Assembly: GCF_052324685.1 (NCBI RefSeq)
Contig: NC_135212.1
Location: forward strand, 49,501,898-49,565,897
Source: Brachyhypopomus gauderio
Lineage: Eukaryota > Chordata > Actinopteri > Gymnotiformes > Hypopomidae
Reading direction: 5' to 3'
Length of the DNA stretch: 64,000 bases
Each line of letters begins with the position of its first letter. Position 1 is the stretch's first letter. A program made the translations under genes and the position numbers. Below, piece by piece: positions 16,845-32,049 of the stretch. The notes under the pieces are model-generated. The model did not search any database and was not told the origin of the DNA. It worked only from the letters and a program-made list of their open reading frames with translations.

Positions 16845-19544
16845 AATTACAGTTGTGAGTCGATTGCGATTTCAAAGATGCAAACACTTTCACAGCACAA
16901 AAGGAGGCTTATCTGACTTGTGGGTCCTGCACTTACTGCAGGAGACAAGATTGTCAGAAATTAAAGAAAACAACACCGACGAATGTGGTATTCAAACCCA
17001 CGCGTGCAAAGCACAATGGATTAGCAGTCCATCGCCTTAACCTCTTGGCTACCTCGTCGCTTGTGGTTTTGTGTCGATTGCGATTTCAAAGATGCAAACA
17101 CTTTCACAGCACAAAAGCAGCCGAATCTGACTTGTGGGTCCTGCACTTACACCAGGAGACACGATTGTCAGAAATTAAAAAACGCAACACCGACGAAGGT
17201 GGGATTCGAACACACGCGTGCTATGCACAATGGATTAGCAGTCCATCACCTTAACCTCTCGGCCACCTCGTCAATTATGGTTGTGTGTCGATTGCGATTT
17301 CAAAGATGCAAACACTTTCACAACACAAAAGCAGGCTTGTCTGACTTGTGGGTCCTGCACTTACATCAGGAGACACGATTGTCAGAAATTAAAAAAAGCA
17401 ACACCGACGAAGGTGGGATTCGAACCCACGCGTGCAAAGCACAATGGATTAGCAGTCCATCGCCTTAACCTCTCGGCCACCTCGTCAATTATGGTTGTGT
17501 GTCGATTGTGATTTCAAAGATGCAAACACTTTCACAGCACAAAAGCAGGCTTGTCTGACTTGTGGGTCCTGCACTTACATCAGGAGACACGATTGTCAGA
17601 AATTAAAAAAAGCAACACCGACGAAGGTGGTATTCGAACCCACGCGTGCAAAGCACAATGGATTAGCAGTCCATCGCCTTAACCTCTCGGCCACCTCGTC
17701 GTTTGTGGTTGTGTGTCGATTGCGATTTCAAAGATGCAAACACTTTCACAGCACAAAAGAAGGCTTATCTGACTTGTGGGTCCTGCACTTACACCAGGAG
17801 ACACGATTGTCAGAAATTAAAGAAAGCAACACCGACGAAGGTGGGATTCGAACCCACGCGTGCTATGCACAATGGATTAGCAGTCCATCGCCTTAACCTC
17901 TCGGCCACCTCGTCGTGTGTGGTTGTGTGTCGATAGCAATTTCAAAGAAGCAAACACTTTCACAGCACAAAAGAAGGCTTTTCTGACTTGTGGGTCCTGT
18001 AGTTACAGCAGGAGACACGATTGTCAGAAATTAAAGAAAGCAACACCGACGAAGGTGGGATTCGAACACACACGTGCTATGCATAATGGATTAGCAGTCC
18101 ATCGCCTTAATCTATCGGCCACCTTGTCGTTTGTGCTTGTGTGTCGATTGCGATTTCAAAGATGCAAACACTTTCACAGCACAAAAGCAGCCGTATATGA
18201 CTTGTGGGTCCTGCACTTACAACAGGAGACACGATTGTCAGAAATTAAAGAAAGCAACACCGACGAAGGTGGGATTCTAACCCACGCGTGCTATGCACAA
18301 TGGATTAGCAGTCCATCCCCTTAACCTCTTGGCCACCTCGTCGTTTGTGGTTGTGTGTCGATTGCGATTTCAAAGATGCAAACACTTTCACAGCACAAAA
18401 GGAGGCTTATCTGACTTGTGGGTCCTGCACTTATATCAGGAGACACGATTGTCAGAAATTAAAGAAAGCAACACCGACGAAGGTGGGATTCAAACCCACG
18501 CGTGCTATGCACAATGGATTAGCAGTCCATCGCCTTAACCTCTCGGCCACCTCGTCAATTACAGTTGTGTGTCGATTGCGATTTCAAAGATGCAAACACT
18601 TTCACAGCACAAAAGGAGGCTTATCTGACTTGTGGGTCCTGCACTTATATCAGGAGACACGATTGTCAGAAATTAAAGAAAGCAACACCGACGAAGGTGG
18701 GATTCGAACCCACGCGTGCTATGCACAATGGATTAGCAGTCCATCGCCTTAACCTCTCGGCCACCTCGTCAATTACAGTTGTGAGTCGAATGCGATTTCA
18801 AAGATGCAAACACTTTCACAGCACAAAAGGAGGCTTATCTGACTTGTGGGTCCTGCACTTACTTCAGGAGACAAGATTGTCAGAAATTAAAGAAAACAAC
18901 ACCGACGAATGTGGTATTCAAACCCACGCGTGCAAAGCACAATGGATTAGCAGTCCATCGCCTTAACCTCTTGGCTACCTCGTCGCTTGTGGTTTTGTGT
19001 CGATTGCGATTTCAAAGATGCAAACACTTTCACAGCACAAAAGCAGCTGAATCTGACTTGTGGGTCCTGCACTTACACCAGGAGACACGATTGTCAGAAA
19101 TTAAAAAAAGCAACACCGACGAAGGTGGGATTCGAACACACGCGTGCTATGCACAATGGATTAGCAGTCCATCGCCTTAACCTCTCGGCCACCTCGTCAA
19201 TTATGGTTGTGTGTCGATTGCGATTTCAAAGATGCAAACACTTTCACAACACAAAAGCAGGCTTGTCTGACTTGTGGGTCCTGCACTTACATCAGGAGAC
19301 ACGATTGTCAGAAATTAAAAAAAGCAACACCGACGAAGGTGGGATTCGAACCCACGCGTGCAAAGCACAATGGATTAGCAGTCCATCGCCTTAACCTCTC
19401 GGCCACCTCGTCAATTATGGTTGTGTGTCGATTGTGATTTCAAAGATGCAAACACTTTCACAGCACAAAAGCAGGCTTGTCTGACTTGTGGGTCCTGCAC
19501 TTACATCAGGAGACACGATTGTCAGAAATTAAAAAAAGCAACAC

Positions 19545-19626
19545 CGACGAAGGTGGGATTCGAACCCACGCGTGCAAAGCACAATGGTTAAGCAGTCCAT
19601 CGCCTTAACCTCTCGGCCACCTCGTC
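19545..19626 (-). tRNA. tRNA-Ser(GCT) TTT-loop form with T37 and stem-closing mismatch
   Basis: The anticodon loop and 3' stem read CTGCTTA-ACCAT. Position 37 is T and the loop-closing pair becomes A-A. The acceptor, D and T arms are intact and a seven-T terminator follows. Shared with the copies at 26607-26688 and 32599-32680. Confidence 0.6.
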
Positions 19627-20280
19627 ATTTGTGGGTGTGTGTCGATAGCAATTTCAAAGAAGCAAGCACTTTCACAGCACAAAAGAAGGCCTTTCTGACT
19701 TGTGGGTCCTGTAGTTACAGCAGGAGACACGATTGTCAGAAATTAAAGAAAGCAACACCGACGAAGGTGGGATTCGAACCCACAAGTGCTATGCATAATG
19801 GATTAGCAGTCCATCGCCTTACCCTCTCGGCCACCTTGTCGTTTGTGGTTGTGTGTCGATTGCGATTTCAAAGATGCAAACACTTTCACAGCACAAAAGA
19901 AGGCTTATCTGACTTGTGGGTCCTGTAGTTACAGCAGGAGACACGATTGTCAGAAATTAAAGAAAGCAACACCGACGAAGGTGGGATTCGAACCCACGCG
20001 TGCTATGCACAATGGATTAGCAGTCCATCGCCTTAACCTCTCGGCCACTTCGTCAATTACGGTTGTGTGTCGATTGCGATTTCAAAGATGCAAATACTTT
20101 CACAGCACAAAAGGAGGCTTATCTGACTTGTGGGTCCTGCACTTATATCAGGAGACACGATTGTCAGAAATTAAAGAAAGCAACACCGACGAAGGTGGGA
20201 TTCGAACCCACGCGTGCTATGCACAATGGATTAGCAGTCCATCGCCTTAACCTCTCGGCCACCTCGTCAATTACAGTTGT

Positions 20281-23200
20281 GTGTCGATTGCGATTTCAAA
20301 GATGCAAACACTTTCACAGCACAAAAGCAGCCGTATCTGACTTGTGGGTACTGCACTTACACCAGGAGACACGATTGTCAGAAATTAAAGAAAGCAACAC
20401 CGACGAAGGTGGGATTCGAACCCACGCGTGCTATGCATAATGGATTAGCAGTCCATCTCCTTAACCTCTCGGCCACCTCGTCAATCACGGTTGTGTGTCG
20501 ATTGCGATTTCAAAGATGCAAACACTTTCACAGCACAAAAGGAGGCTTGTCTGACTTGTGGGTCCTGCACTTACATCAGGAGACACGATTGTCAGAAATT
20601 TAAAAAAGCAACACCGACGAAGGTGGGATTCGAACCCACGCGAGCTATGCAAAATGGATAAGCAGTCCATCACCTTAACCTCTAGGCCACCTCGTCGTTT
20701 GTGGTTGTGTGTCGATAGCAATTTCAAAGAAGCAAACACTTTCACAGCACAAAAGAAGGCTTTTTTGACTTGTGGGTCCTGCACTTACATCAGGAGACAC
20801 GATTGTCAGAAATTTAAAAAAGCAACACCGACGAAGGTGGGATTCGAACCCACGCGTGCTATGCAAAATTGATTAGCAGTCCATCACCTTAACCTCTAGG
20901 CCACCTTGTCGTTTGTGGTTGTTTGTCTATTGCGATTTCAAAGATGCAAACACTTTCACAGCACAAAAGAAGGCTTATCTGACTTGTGGGTCCTGCACTT
21001 ACACCAGGAGACACGATTGTCAGAAATTAAAGAAAGCAACACCGACGAAGGTGGGATTCTAACCCATGCGTGCTATGCACAATGGATTAGCAGTCCATCG
21101 CCTTAACCTCTCGGCCACCTCGTCAATTACGGTTGTGTGTCGATTGCGATTTCAAAGATGCAAATACTTTCACAGCACAAAAGGAGGCGTATCTGACTTG
21201 TGGGTCCTGCACTTATATCAGGAGACACGATGGTCAGAAATTAAAGAAAGCAACACCGACGAAGGTGGGATTCGAACCCACGCGTGCTATGCACAATGGA
21301 TTAGCAGTCCATCGCCTTAACCTCTCGGCCACCTCGTCGTTTGTGGTTGTGTGTCGATAGCAATTTCAAAGAAGCAAACACTTTCACAGCACAAAAGAAG
21401 GCTTTTCTGACTTGTGGGTCCTGTAGTTACAGCAGGAGACACGATTGTCAGAAATTAAAGAAAGCAACACCGACGGAGGTGGGATTCGAACACACACGTG
21501 CTATGCATAATGGATTAGCAGTCCATCGCCTTAATCTATCGGCCACCTTGTCGTTTGTGCTTGTGTGTCGATTGCGATTTCAAAGATGCAAACACTTTCA
21601 CAGCACAAAAGCAGCCGTATATGACTTGTGGGTCCTGCACTTACAACAGGAGACACGATTGTCAGAAATTAAAGAAAGCAACACCGACGAAGGTGGGATT
21701 CGAACCCACGCATGCTATGCACAATGGATTAGCAGTCCATCGCCTTAACCTCTCGGCCACCTCGTTGTTTGTGGTGGTGTGTCGATTGCGATTTCAAAGA
21801 TGCAAACACTTTCACAGCACAAAAGGAGGCTTATCTGACTTGTGGGTCCTGCTCTTATATCAGGAGACACGATTGTCAGAAATTAAAGAAAGCAACACCG
21901 ACGAAGGTGGGATTCGAACCCACGCGTGCTATGCACAAGGGATTAGCAGTCCATCGCCTTAACCTCTCGGCCACCTCGTCAATTACAGTTGTGTGTCGAT
22001 TGCGATTTCAAAGATGCAAACACTTTCACAGCACAAAAGGAGGCTTATCTGACTTGTGGGTCCTGCACTTACTTCAGGAGACACGATTGTCAGAAATTAA
22101 AGAAAACAACACCGACAAATGTGGTATTCAAACCCACGCGTGCAAAGCACAATGGATTAGCAGTCCATCGCCTTAACCTCTTGGCTACCTCGTCGCTTGC
22201 GGTTTTGTGTCGATTGCGATTTCAAAGATGCAAACACTTTCACAGCACAAAAGCAGCCGTATCTGACTTGTGGGTCCTGCACTTACACCAGGAGACACGA
22301 TTGTCAGAAATTAAAAAAAGCAACACCGACGAAGGTGGGATTCGAACACACGCGTGCTATGCACAATGGATAAGCAGTCCATCGCCTTAACCTCTCGGCC
22401 ACCTTGTCAATTATGGTTGTGTGTCGATTGCGATTTCAAAGATGCAAACACTTTCACAACACAAAAGCAGGCTTGTCTGACTTGTGGGTCCTGCACTTAC
22501 ATCAGGAGACACGATTGTCAGAAATTAAAAAAAGCAACACCGACGAAGGTGGGATTCGAACCCACGCGTGCAAAGCACAATGGATTAGCAGTCCATCGCC
22601 TTAACCTCTCGGCCACCTCGTCAATTATGGTTGTGTGTCGATTGTGATTTCAAAGATGCAAACACTTTCACAGCACAAAAGCAGGCTTGTCTGACTTTTG
22701 GGTCCTGCACTTACATCAGGAGACACGATTGTCAGAAATTAAAAAAAGCAACACCGACGAAGGTGGGATTCGAACCCACGCGTGCAAAGCACAATGGATT
22801 AGCAGTCCATCACCTTAACCTCTCGGCCACCTCATCGTTTGTGGTTGTGTGTCGATAGCAATTTCAAAGAAGCAAGCACTTTCACAGCACAAAAGAAGGC
22901 CTTTCTGACTTGTGGGTCCTGTAGTTACAGCAGGAGACACGATTGTCAGAAATTAAAGAAAGCAACACCGACGAAGGTGGGATTCGAACCCACGCGTGCT
23001 ATGCACAATGGATTAGCAGTCCATCGCCTTAACCTCTCGGCCACCTCGTCAATTACGGTTGTGTGTCGATTGCGATTTCAAAGATGCAAATACTTTCACA
23101 GCACAAAAGGAGGCTTATCTGACTTGTTGGTCCTGCACTTACAACAGGAGACACGATTGTCAGAAATTAAAGAAAGCAACACAGACGAAGGTGGGATTCG

Positions 23201-26200
23201 AACCCACGCGTGCTATGCACAATGGATTAGCAGTCCATTGCCTTAACCTCTCGGCCACCTCGTCGTTTGTGGTTGTGTGTCGATTGCTATTTCAAAGATG
23301 CAAACACTTTCACAGCACAAAAGGAGGCTTATCTGACTTGTGGGTCCTGCACTTATATCAGGAGACACGATTGTCAGAAATTAAAGAAAGCAACACCGAC
23401 GAAGGTGGGATTCGAACCCACGCGTGCTATGCACAATGGATTAGCAGTCCATCGCCTTAACCTCTCGGCCACCTTGTCAATTACAGTTGTGTGTCGATTG
23501 CGATTTCAAAGATGCAAACACTTTCACAGCACAAAAGGAGGCTTATCTGACTTGTGGGTCCTGCACTTATATCAGGAGACACGACTGTCAGAAATTAAAG
23601 AAAACAACACCGACGAAGGTGGGATTCGAACCCACGCATGCTATGCACAATGGATTAGCAGTCCATCGCCTTAACCTCTCGGCCACCTCGTCAATTACAG
23701 TTGTGTGTCGATTGCGATTTCAAAGATGCAAACACTATCACAGCACAAAAGAAGGCTTATCTGACTTGTGGGTCCTGCACTTATATCAGGAGACACGATT
23801 GTCAGAAATTAAAGAAAGCAACACCGACGAAGGTGGGATTCGAACCCACGCGTGCTATGCACAATGGATTAGCAGTACATCGCCTTAACCTCTCGGCCAC
23901 CTCGTCAATTACAGTTGTGAGTCGATTGCGATTTCAAAGATGCAAACACTTTCACAGCACAAAAGGAGGCTTATCTGACTTGTGGGTCCTGCACTTACTG
24001 CAGGAGACAAGATTGTCAGAAATTAAAGAAAACAACACCGACGAATGTGGTATTCAAACCCACGCGTGCAAAGCACAATGGATTAGCAGTCCATCGCCTT
24101 AACCTCTTGGCTACCTCGTCGCTTGTGGTTTTGTGTCGATTGCGATTTCAAAGATGCAAACACTTTCACAGCACAAAAGCAGCCGAATCTGACTTGTGGG
24201 TCCTGCACTTACACCAGGAGACACGATTGTCAGAAATTAAAAAACGCAACACCGACGAAGGTGGGATTCGAACACACGCGTGCTATGCACAATGGATTAG
24301 CAGTCCATCGCCTTAACCTCTCGGCCACCTCGTCAATTATGGTTGTGTGTCGATTGCGATTTCAAAGATGCAAACACTTTCACAACACAAAAGCAGGCTT
24401 GTCTGACTTGTGGGTCCTGCACTTACATCAGGAGACACGATTGTCAGAAATTAAAAAAAGCAACACCGACGAAGGTGGGATTCGAACCCACGCGTGCAAA
24501 GCACAATGGATTAGCAGTCCATCGCCTTAACCTCTCGGCCACCTCGTCAATTATGGTTGTGTGTCGATTGTGATTTCAAAGATGCAAACACTTTCACAGC
24601 ACAAAAGCAGGCTTGTCTGACTTGTGGGTCCTGCACTTACATCAGGAGACACGATTGTCAGAAATTAAAAAAAGCAACACCGACGAAGGTGGTATTCGAA
24701 CCCACGCGTGCAAAGCACAATGGATTAGCAGTCCATCGCCTTAACCTCTCGGCCACCTCGTCGTTTGTGGTTGTGTGTCGATTGCGATTTCAAAGATGCA
24801 AACACTTTCACAGCACAAAAGAAGGCTTATCTGACTTGTGGGTCCTGCACTTACACCAGGAGACACGATTGTCAGAAATTAAAGAAAGCAACACCGACGA
24901 AGGTGGGATTCGAACCCACGCGTGCTATGCACAATGGATTAGCAGTCCATCGCCTTAACCTCTCGGCCACCTCGTCGTGTGTGGTTGTGTGTCGATAGCA
25001 ATTTCAAAGAAGCAAACACTTTCACAGCACAAAAGAAGGCTTTTCTGACTTGTGGGTCCTGTAGTTACAGCAGGAGACACGATTGTCAGAAATTAAAGAA
25101 AGCAACACCGACGAAGGTGGGATTCGAACACACACGTGCTATGCATAATGGATTAGCAGTCCATCGCCTTAATCTATCGGCCACCTTGTCGTTTGTGCTT
25201 GTGTGTCGATTGCGATTTCAAAGATGCAAACACTTTCACAGCACAAAAGCAGCCGTATATGACTTGTGGGTCCTGCACTTACAACAGGAGACACGATTGT
25301 CAGAAATTAAAGAAAGCAACACCGACGAAGGTGGGATTCTAACCCACGCGTGCTATGCACAATGGATTAGCAGTCCATCCCCTTAACCTCTTGGCCACCT
25401 CGTCGTTTGTGGTTGTGTGTCGATTGCGATTTCAAAGATGCAAACACTTTCACAGCACAAAAGGAGGCTTATCTGACTTGTGGGTCCTGCACTTATATCA
25501 GGAGACACGATTGTCAGAAATTAAAGAAAGCAACACCGACGAAGGTGGGATTCAAACCCACGCGTGCTATGCACAATGGATTAGCAGTCCATCGCCTTAA
25601 CCTCTCGGCCACCTCGTCAATTACAGTTGTGTGTCGATTGCGATTTCAAAGATGCAAACACTTTCACAGCACAAAAGGAGGCTTATCTGACTTGTGGGTC
25701 CTGCACTTATATCAGGAGACACGATTGTCAGAAATTAAAGAAAGCAACACCGACGAAGGTGGGATTCGAACCCACGCGTGCTATGCACAATGGATTAGCA
25801 GTCCATCGCCTTAACCTCTCGGCCACCTCGTCAATTACAGTTGTGAGTCGAATGCGATTTCAAAGATGCAAACACTTTCACAGCACAAAAGGAGGCTTAT
25901 CTGACTTGTGGGTCCTGCACTTACTTCAGGAGACAAGATTGTCAGAAATTAAAGAAAACAACACCGACGAATGTGGTATTCAAACCCACGCGTGCAAAGC
26001 ACAATGGATTAGCAGTCCATCGCCTTAACCTCTTGGCTACCTCGTCGCTTGTGGTTTTGTGTCGATTGCGATTTCAAAGATGCAAACACTTTCACAGCAC
26101 AAAAGCAGCCGAATCTGACTTGTGGGTCCTGCACTTACACCAGGAGACACGATTGTCAGAAATTAAAAAAAGCATCACCGACGAAGGTGGGATTCGAACA

Positions 26201-27342
26201 CACGCGTGCTATGCACAATGGATTAGCAGTCCATCGCCTTAACCTCTCGGCCACCTCGTCAATTATGGTTGTGTGTCGATTGCGATTTCAAAGATGCAAA
26301 CACTTTCACAACACAAAAGCAGGCTTGTCTGACTTGTGGGTCCTGCACTTACATCAGGAGACACGATTGTCAGAAATTAAAAAAAGCAACACCGACGAAG
26401 GTGGGATTCGAACCCACGCGTGCAAAGCACAATGGATTAGCAGTCCATCGCCTTAACCTCTCGGCCACCTCGTCAATTATGGTTGTGTGTCGATTGTGAT
26501 TTCAAAGATGCAAACACTTTCACAGCACAAAAGCAGGCTTGTCTGACTTGTGGGTCCTGCACTTACATCAGGAGACACGATTGTCAGAAATTAAAAAAAG
26601 CAACACCGACGAAGGTGGGATTCGAACCCACGCGTGCAAAGCACAATGGTTAAGCAGTCCATCGCCTTAACCTCTCGGCCACCTCGTCATTTGTGGGTGT
26701 GTGTCGATAGCAATTTCAAAGAAGCAAGCACTTTCACAGCACAAAAGAAGGCCTTTCTGACTTGTGGGTCCTGTAGTTACAGCAGGAGACACGATTGTCA
26801 GAAATTAAAGAAAGCAACACCGACGAAGGTGGGATTCGAACCCACAAGTGCTATGCATAATGGATTAGCAGTCCATCGCCTTACCCTCTCGGCCACCTTG
26901 TCGTTTGTGGTTGTGTGTCGATTGCGATTTCAAAGATGCAAACACTTTCACAGCACAAAAGAAGGCTTATCTGACTTGTGGGTCCTGTAGTTACAGCAGG
27001 AGACACGATTGTCAGAAATTAAAGAAAGCAACACCGACGAAGGTGGGATTCGAACCCACGCGTGCTATGCACAATGGATTAGCAGTCCATCGCCTTAACC
27101 TCTCGGCCACTTCGTCAATTACGGTTGTGTGTCGATTGCGATTTCAAAGATGCAAATACTTTCACAGCACAAAAGGAGGCTTATCTGACTTGTGGGTCCT
27201 GCACTTATATCAGGAGACACGATTGTCAGAAATTAAAGAAAGCAACACCGACGAAGGTGGGATTCGAACCCACGCGTGCTATGCACAATGGATTAGCAGT
27301 CCATCGCCTTAACCTCTCGGCCACCTCGTCAATTACAGTTGT
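20281..27342 (-). repeat. 33-unit higher-order repeat, copy 2
   Basis: Tandem copy of the preceding 7,062-bp block. By eye I found about nine single-base differences and no length change. Examples on copy 1 versus copy 2: 15491 (TCAAAC versus TCGAAC), 16227 (GCGATT versus GCTATT), 17237 (CATCACC versus CATCGCC) and 19047 (GCAGCTG versus GCAGCCG). The order of variants is otherwise preserved. Confidence 0.9.
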
Positions 27343-27911
27343 GTGTCGATTGCGATTTCAAAGATGCAAACACTATCACAGCACAAAAGGAGGCTTATCT
27401 GACTTGTGGGTCCTGCACTTATATCAGGAGACACGATTGTCAGAAATTAAAGAAAGCAACACCGACGAAGGTGGGATTCGAACCCACGCGTGCTATGCAC
27501 AATGGATTAGCAGTCCATCGCCTTAACCTCTCGGCCACCTCGTCAATTACAGTTGTGAGTCGATTGCGATTTCAAAGATGCAAACACTTTCACAGCACAA
27601 AAGGAGGCTTATCTGACTTGTGGGTCCTGCACTTACTTCAGGAGACAAGATTGTCAGAAATTAAAGAAAACAACACCGACGAATGTGGTATTCAAACCCA
27701 CGCGTGCAAAGCACAATGGATTAGCAGTCCATCGCCTTAACCTCTTGGCTACCTCGTCGCTTGTGGTTTTGTGTCGATTGCGATTTCAAAGATGCAAACA
27801 CTTTCACAGCACAAAAGCAGCCGAATCTGACTTGTGGGTCCTGCACTTACACCAGGAGACACGATTGTCAGAAATTAAAAAAAGCAACACCGACGAAGGT
27901 GGGATTCGAAC

Positions 27912-30900
27912 ACATGCGTGCTATGCACAATGGATTAGCAGTCCATCGCCTTAACCTCTCGGCCACCTCGTCAATTACAGTTGTGTGTCGATTGCGATTT
28001 CAAAGATGCAAACACTTTCACAACACAAAAGCAGGCTTGTCTGACTTGTGGGTCCTGCACTTACATCAGGAGACACGATTGTCAGAAATTAAAAAAAGCA
28101 ACACCGACGAAGGTGGGATTCGAACCCACGCGTGCAAAGCACAATGGATTAGCAGTCCATCGCCTTAACCTCTCGGCCACCTCGTCAATTATGGTTGTGT
28201 GTCGATTGTGATTTCAAAGATGCAAACACTTTCACAGCACAAAAGCAGGCTTGTCTGACTTGTGGGTCCTGCACTTACATCAGGAGACACGATTGTCAGA
28301 AATTAAAAAAAGCAACACCGACGAAGGTGGGATTCGAACCCACGCGTGCAAAGCACAATGGATTAGCAGTCCATCGCCTTAACGTCTCGGCCACCTCGTC
28401 GTTTGTGGTTGTTTGTCGATAGCAATTTCAAAGAAGCAAGCACTTTCACAGCACAAAAGAAGGCCTTTCTGACTTGTGGGTCCTGTAGTTACAGCAGGAG
28501 ACACGATTGTCAGAAATTTAAAAAAGCAACACCGACGAAGGTGGGATTCGAACCCACAAGTGCTATGCATAATGGATTAGCAGTCCATCGCCTTACCCTC
28601 TCGGCCACCTTGTCGTTTGTGGTTGTGTGTCGATTGCGATTTCAAAGATGCAAACACTTTCACAGCACAAAAGAAGGCTTATCTGACTTGTGGGTCCTGC
28701 ACTTACACCAGGAGACACGATTGTCAGAAATTAAAGAAAGCAACACCGACGAAGGTGGGATTCGAACCCACGCGTGCTATGCACAATGGATTAGCAGTCC
28801 ATCGCCTTAACCTCTCGGCCACCTCTTCGTGTGTGGTTGAGTGTCGATAGCAATTTCAAAGAAGCAAACACTTTCACAGCACAAAAGAAGGCTTTTCTGA
28901 CTTGTGGGTCCTGTAGTTACAGCAGGAGACACGATTGTCAGAAATTAAAGAAAGCAACACAGACGAAGGTGGGATTCGAACACACACGTGCTATGCATAA
29001 TGGATTAGCAGTCCATCGCCTTAATCTATCGGCCACCTTGTCGTTTGTGCTTGTGTGTCGATTGCGATTTCAAAGATGCAAACACTTTCACAGCACAAAA
29101 GCAGCCGTATATGACTTGTGGGTCCTGCACTTACAACAGGAGACACGATTGTCAGAAATTAAAGAAAGCAACACCGACGAAGGTGGGATTCTAACCCACG
29201 CGTGCTATGCACAATGGATTAGCAGTCCATCCCCTTAACCTCTCGGCCACCTCGTCGTTTGTGGTTGTGTGTCGATTGCGATTTCAAAGATGCAAACACT
29301 TTCACAGCACAAAAGGAGGCTTATCTGACTTGTGGGTCCTGCACTTATATCAGGAGACACGATTGTCAGAAATTAAAGAAAGCAACACCGACGAAGGTGG
29401 GATTCGAACCCACGCGTGCTATGCACAATTGATTAGCAGTCCATCGCCTTAACCTCTCGGCCACCTCGTTGTTTGTGGTTGTGTGTCGATAGCAATTTCA
29501 AAGAAGCAAACACTTTCACAGCACAAAAGCAGCCGTATATGACTTGTTGGTCCTGCACTTACAACAGGAGACACGATTGTCAGAAATTAAAGAAAGCAAC
29601 ACCGACGAAGGTGGGATTCGAACCCACGCGTGCTATGCACAATGGATTAGCAGTCCATCCACTTAACCTCTTGGCCACCTCGTCGTTTGTGGTTGTGTGT
29701 CGATTGCGATTTCAAAGATGCAAACACTTTCACAGCACAAAAGGAGGCTTATCTGACTTGTGGGTCCTGCACTTATATCAGGAGACACGATTGTCAGAAA
29801 TTAAAGAAAGCAACACCGACGAAGGTGGGATTCGAACCCACGCGTGCTATGCACAATGGATTAGCAGTCCATCGCCTTAACCTCTCGGCCACCTCGTCAA
29901 TTACAGTTGTGTGTCGATTGCGATTTCAAAGATGCAAACACTTTCACAGCACAAAAGGAGGCTTATCTGACTTGTGGGTCCTGCACTTATATCAGGAGAC
30001 ACGATTGTCAGAAATTAAAGAAAGCAACACCGACGAAGGTGGGATTCGAACCCACGCGTGCTATGCACAATGGATTAGCAGTCCATCGCCTTAACCTCTC
30101 GGCCACCTCGTCGTTTGTGGTTGTGTGTCGATAGCAATTTCAAAGAAGCAAACACTTTCACAGCACAAAAGAAGGCTTTTCTGACTTGTGGGTCCTGTAG
30201 TTACAGCAGGAGACACGATTGTCAGAAATTAAAGAAAGCAACACCGACGGAGGTGGGATTCGAACACACACGTGCTATGCATAATGGATTAGCAGTCCAT
30301 CGCCTTAATCTATCGGCCACCTTGTCGTTTGTGCTTGTGTGTCGATTGCGATTTCAAAGATGCAAACACTTTCACAGCACAAAAGCAGCCGTATATGACT
30401 TGTGGGTCCTGCACTTACAACAGGAGACACGATTGTCAGAAATTAAAGAAAGCAACACCGACGAAGGTGGGATTCGAACCCACGCATGCTATGCACAATG
30501 GATTAGCAGTCCATCGCCTTAACCTCTCGGCCACCTCGTTGTTTGTGGTGGTGTGTTGATTGCGATTTCAAAGATGCAAACACTTTCACAGCACAAAAGG
30601 AGGCTTATCTGACTTGTGGGTCCTGCTCTTATATCAGGAGACACGATTGTCAGAAATTAAAGAAAGCAACACCGACGAAGGTGGGATTCGAACCCACGCA
30701 TGCTATGCACAAGGGATTAGCAGTCCATCGCCTTAACCTCTCGGCCACCTCGTCAATTACAGTTGTGTGTCGATTGCGATTTCAAAGATGCAAACACTTT
30801 CACAGCACAAAAGGAGGCTTATCTGACTTGTGGGTCCTGCACTTACTTCAGGAGACACGATTGTCAGAAATTAAAGAAAACAACACCGACAAATGTGGTA

Positions 30901-31824
30901 TTCAAACCCACGCGTGCAAAGCACAATGGATTAGCAGTCCATCGCCTTAACCTCTTGGCTACCTCGTCGCTTGCGGTTTTGTGTCGATTGCGATTTCAAA
31001 GATGCAAACACTTTCACAGCACAAAAGCAGCCGTATCTGACTTGTGGGTCCTGCACTTACACCAGGAGACACGATTGTCAGAAATTAAAAAAAGCAACAC
31101 CGACGAAGGTGGGATTCGAACACACGCGTGCTATGCACAATGGATAAGCAGTCCATCGCCTTAACCTCTCGGCCACCTCGTCAATTATGGTTGTGTGTCG
31201 ATTGCGATTTCAAAGATGCAAACACTTTCACAGCACAAAAGGAGGCTTATCTGACTTGTGGGTCCTGCACTTATATCAGGAGACACGATTGTCAGAAATT
31301 AAAGAAAGCAACACCGACGAAGGTGGGATTCGAACCCACGCGTGCTATGCACAATGGATTAGCAGTCCATCGCCTTAACCTCTCGGCCACCTCGTCAATT
31401 ACAGTTGTGTGTCGATTGCGATTTCAAAGATGCAAACACTTTCACAGCACAAAAGGAGGCTTATCTGACTTGTGGGTCCTGCACTTATATCAGGAGACAC
31501 GATTGTCAGAAATTAAAGAAAGCAACACCGACGAAGGTGGGATTCGAACCCACGCGTGCTATGCACAATGGATTAGCAGTCCATCGCCTTAACCTCTCGG
31601 CCACCTCGTCAATTACAGTTGTGTGTCGATTGCGATTTCAAAGATGCAAACACTATCACAGCACAAAAGGAGGCTTATCTGACTTGTGGGTCCTGCACTT
31701 ATATCAGGAGACACGATTGTCAGAAATTAAAGAAAGCAACACCGACGAAGGTGGGATTCGAACCCACGCGTGCTATGCACAATGGATTAGCAGTCCATCG
31801 CCTTAACCTCTCGGCCACCTCGTC
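27912..31824 (-). repeat. Dispersed copy of the window's first 3.9 kb
   Basis: Colinear with 1-3913 at a constant offset of 27,911 bp (107 units once the transposon is removed). I saw three differences: at 631, 908 and 1559 against their counterparts. Both copies run through the same order of rare variants, including the G-to-C D-loop change, the broken T loop and the most-diverged class. The match stops at the spacer after 3913/31824. Confidence 0.85.
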
Positions 31825-32049
31825 AATTACAGTTGTGAGTCGATTGCGATTTCAAAGATGCAAACACTTTCACAGCACAAAAGGAGGCTTATCTGACTTG
31901 TGGGTCCTGCACTTACTTCAGGAGACAAGATTGTCAGAAATTAAAGAAAACAACACCGACGAATGTGGTATTCAAACCCACGCGTGCAAAGCACAATGGA
32001 TTAGCAGTCCATCGCCTTAACCTCTTGGCTACCTCGTCGCTTGTGGTTT

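Larger units (their letters stand above)
13219..20280 (-). repeat. 33-unit higher-order repeat, copy 1
   Basis: A block of exactly 33 array units (7,062 bp) whose ordered series of unit variants is repeated immediately downstream. Breakpoints are ambiguous by a few tens of bases because the flanking units are themselves similar. It starts at the spacer before the tRNA ending 13420. It contains intact ATA-loop and TTT-loop genes together with the A-box-damaged, position-37 and most-diverged classes. Confidence 0.9.
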
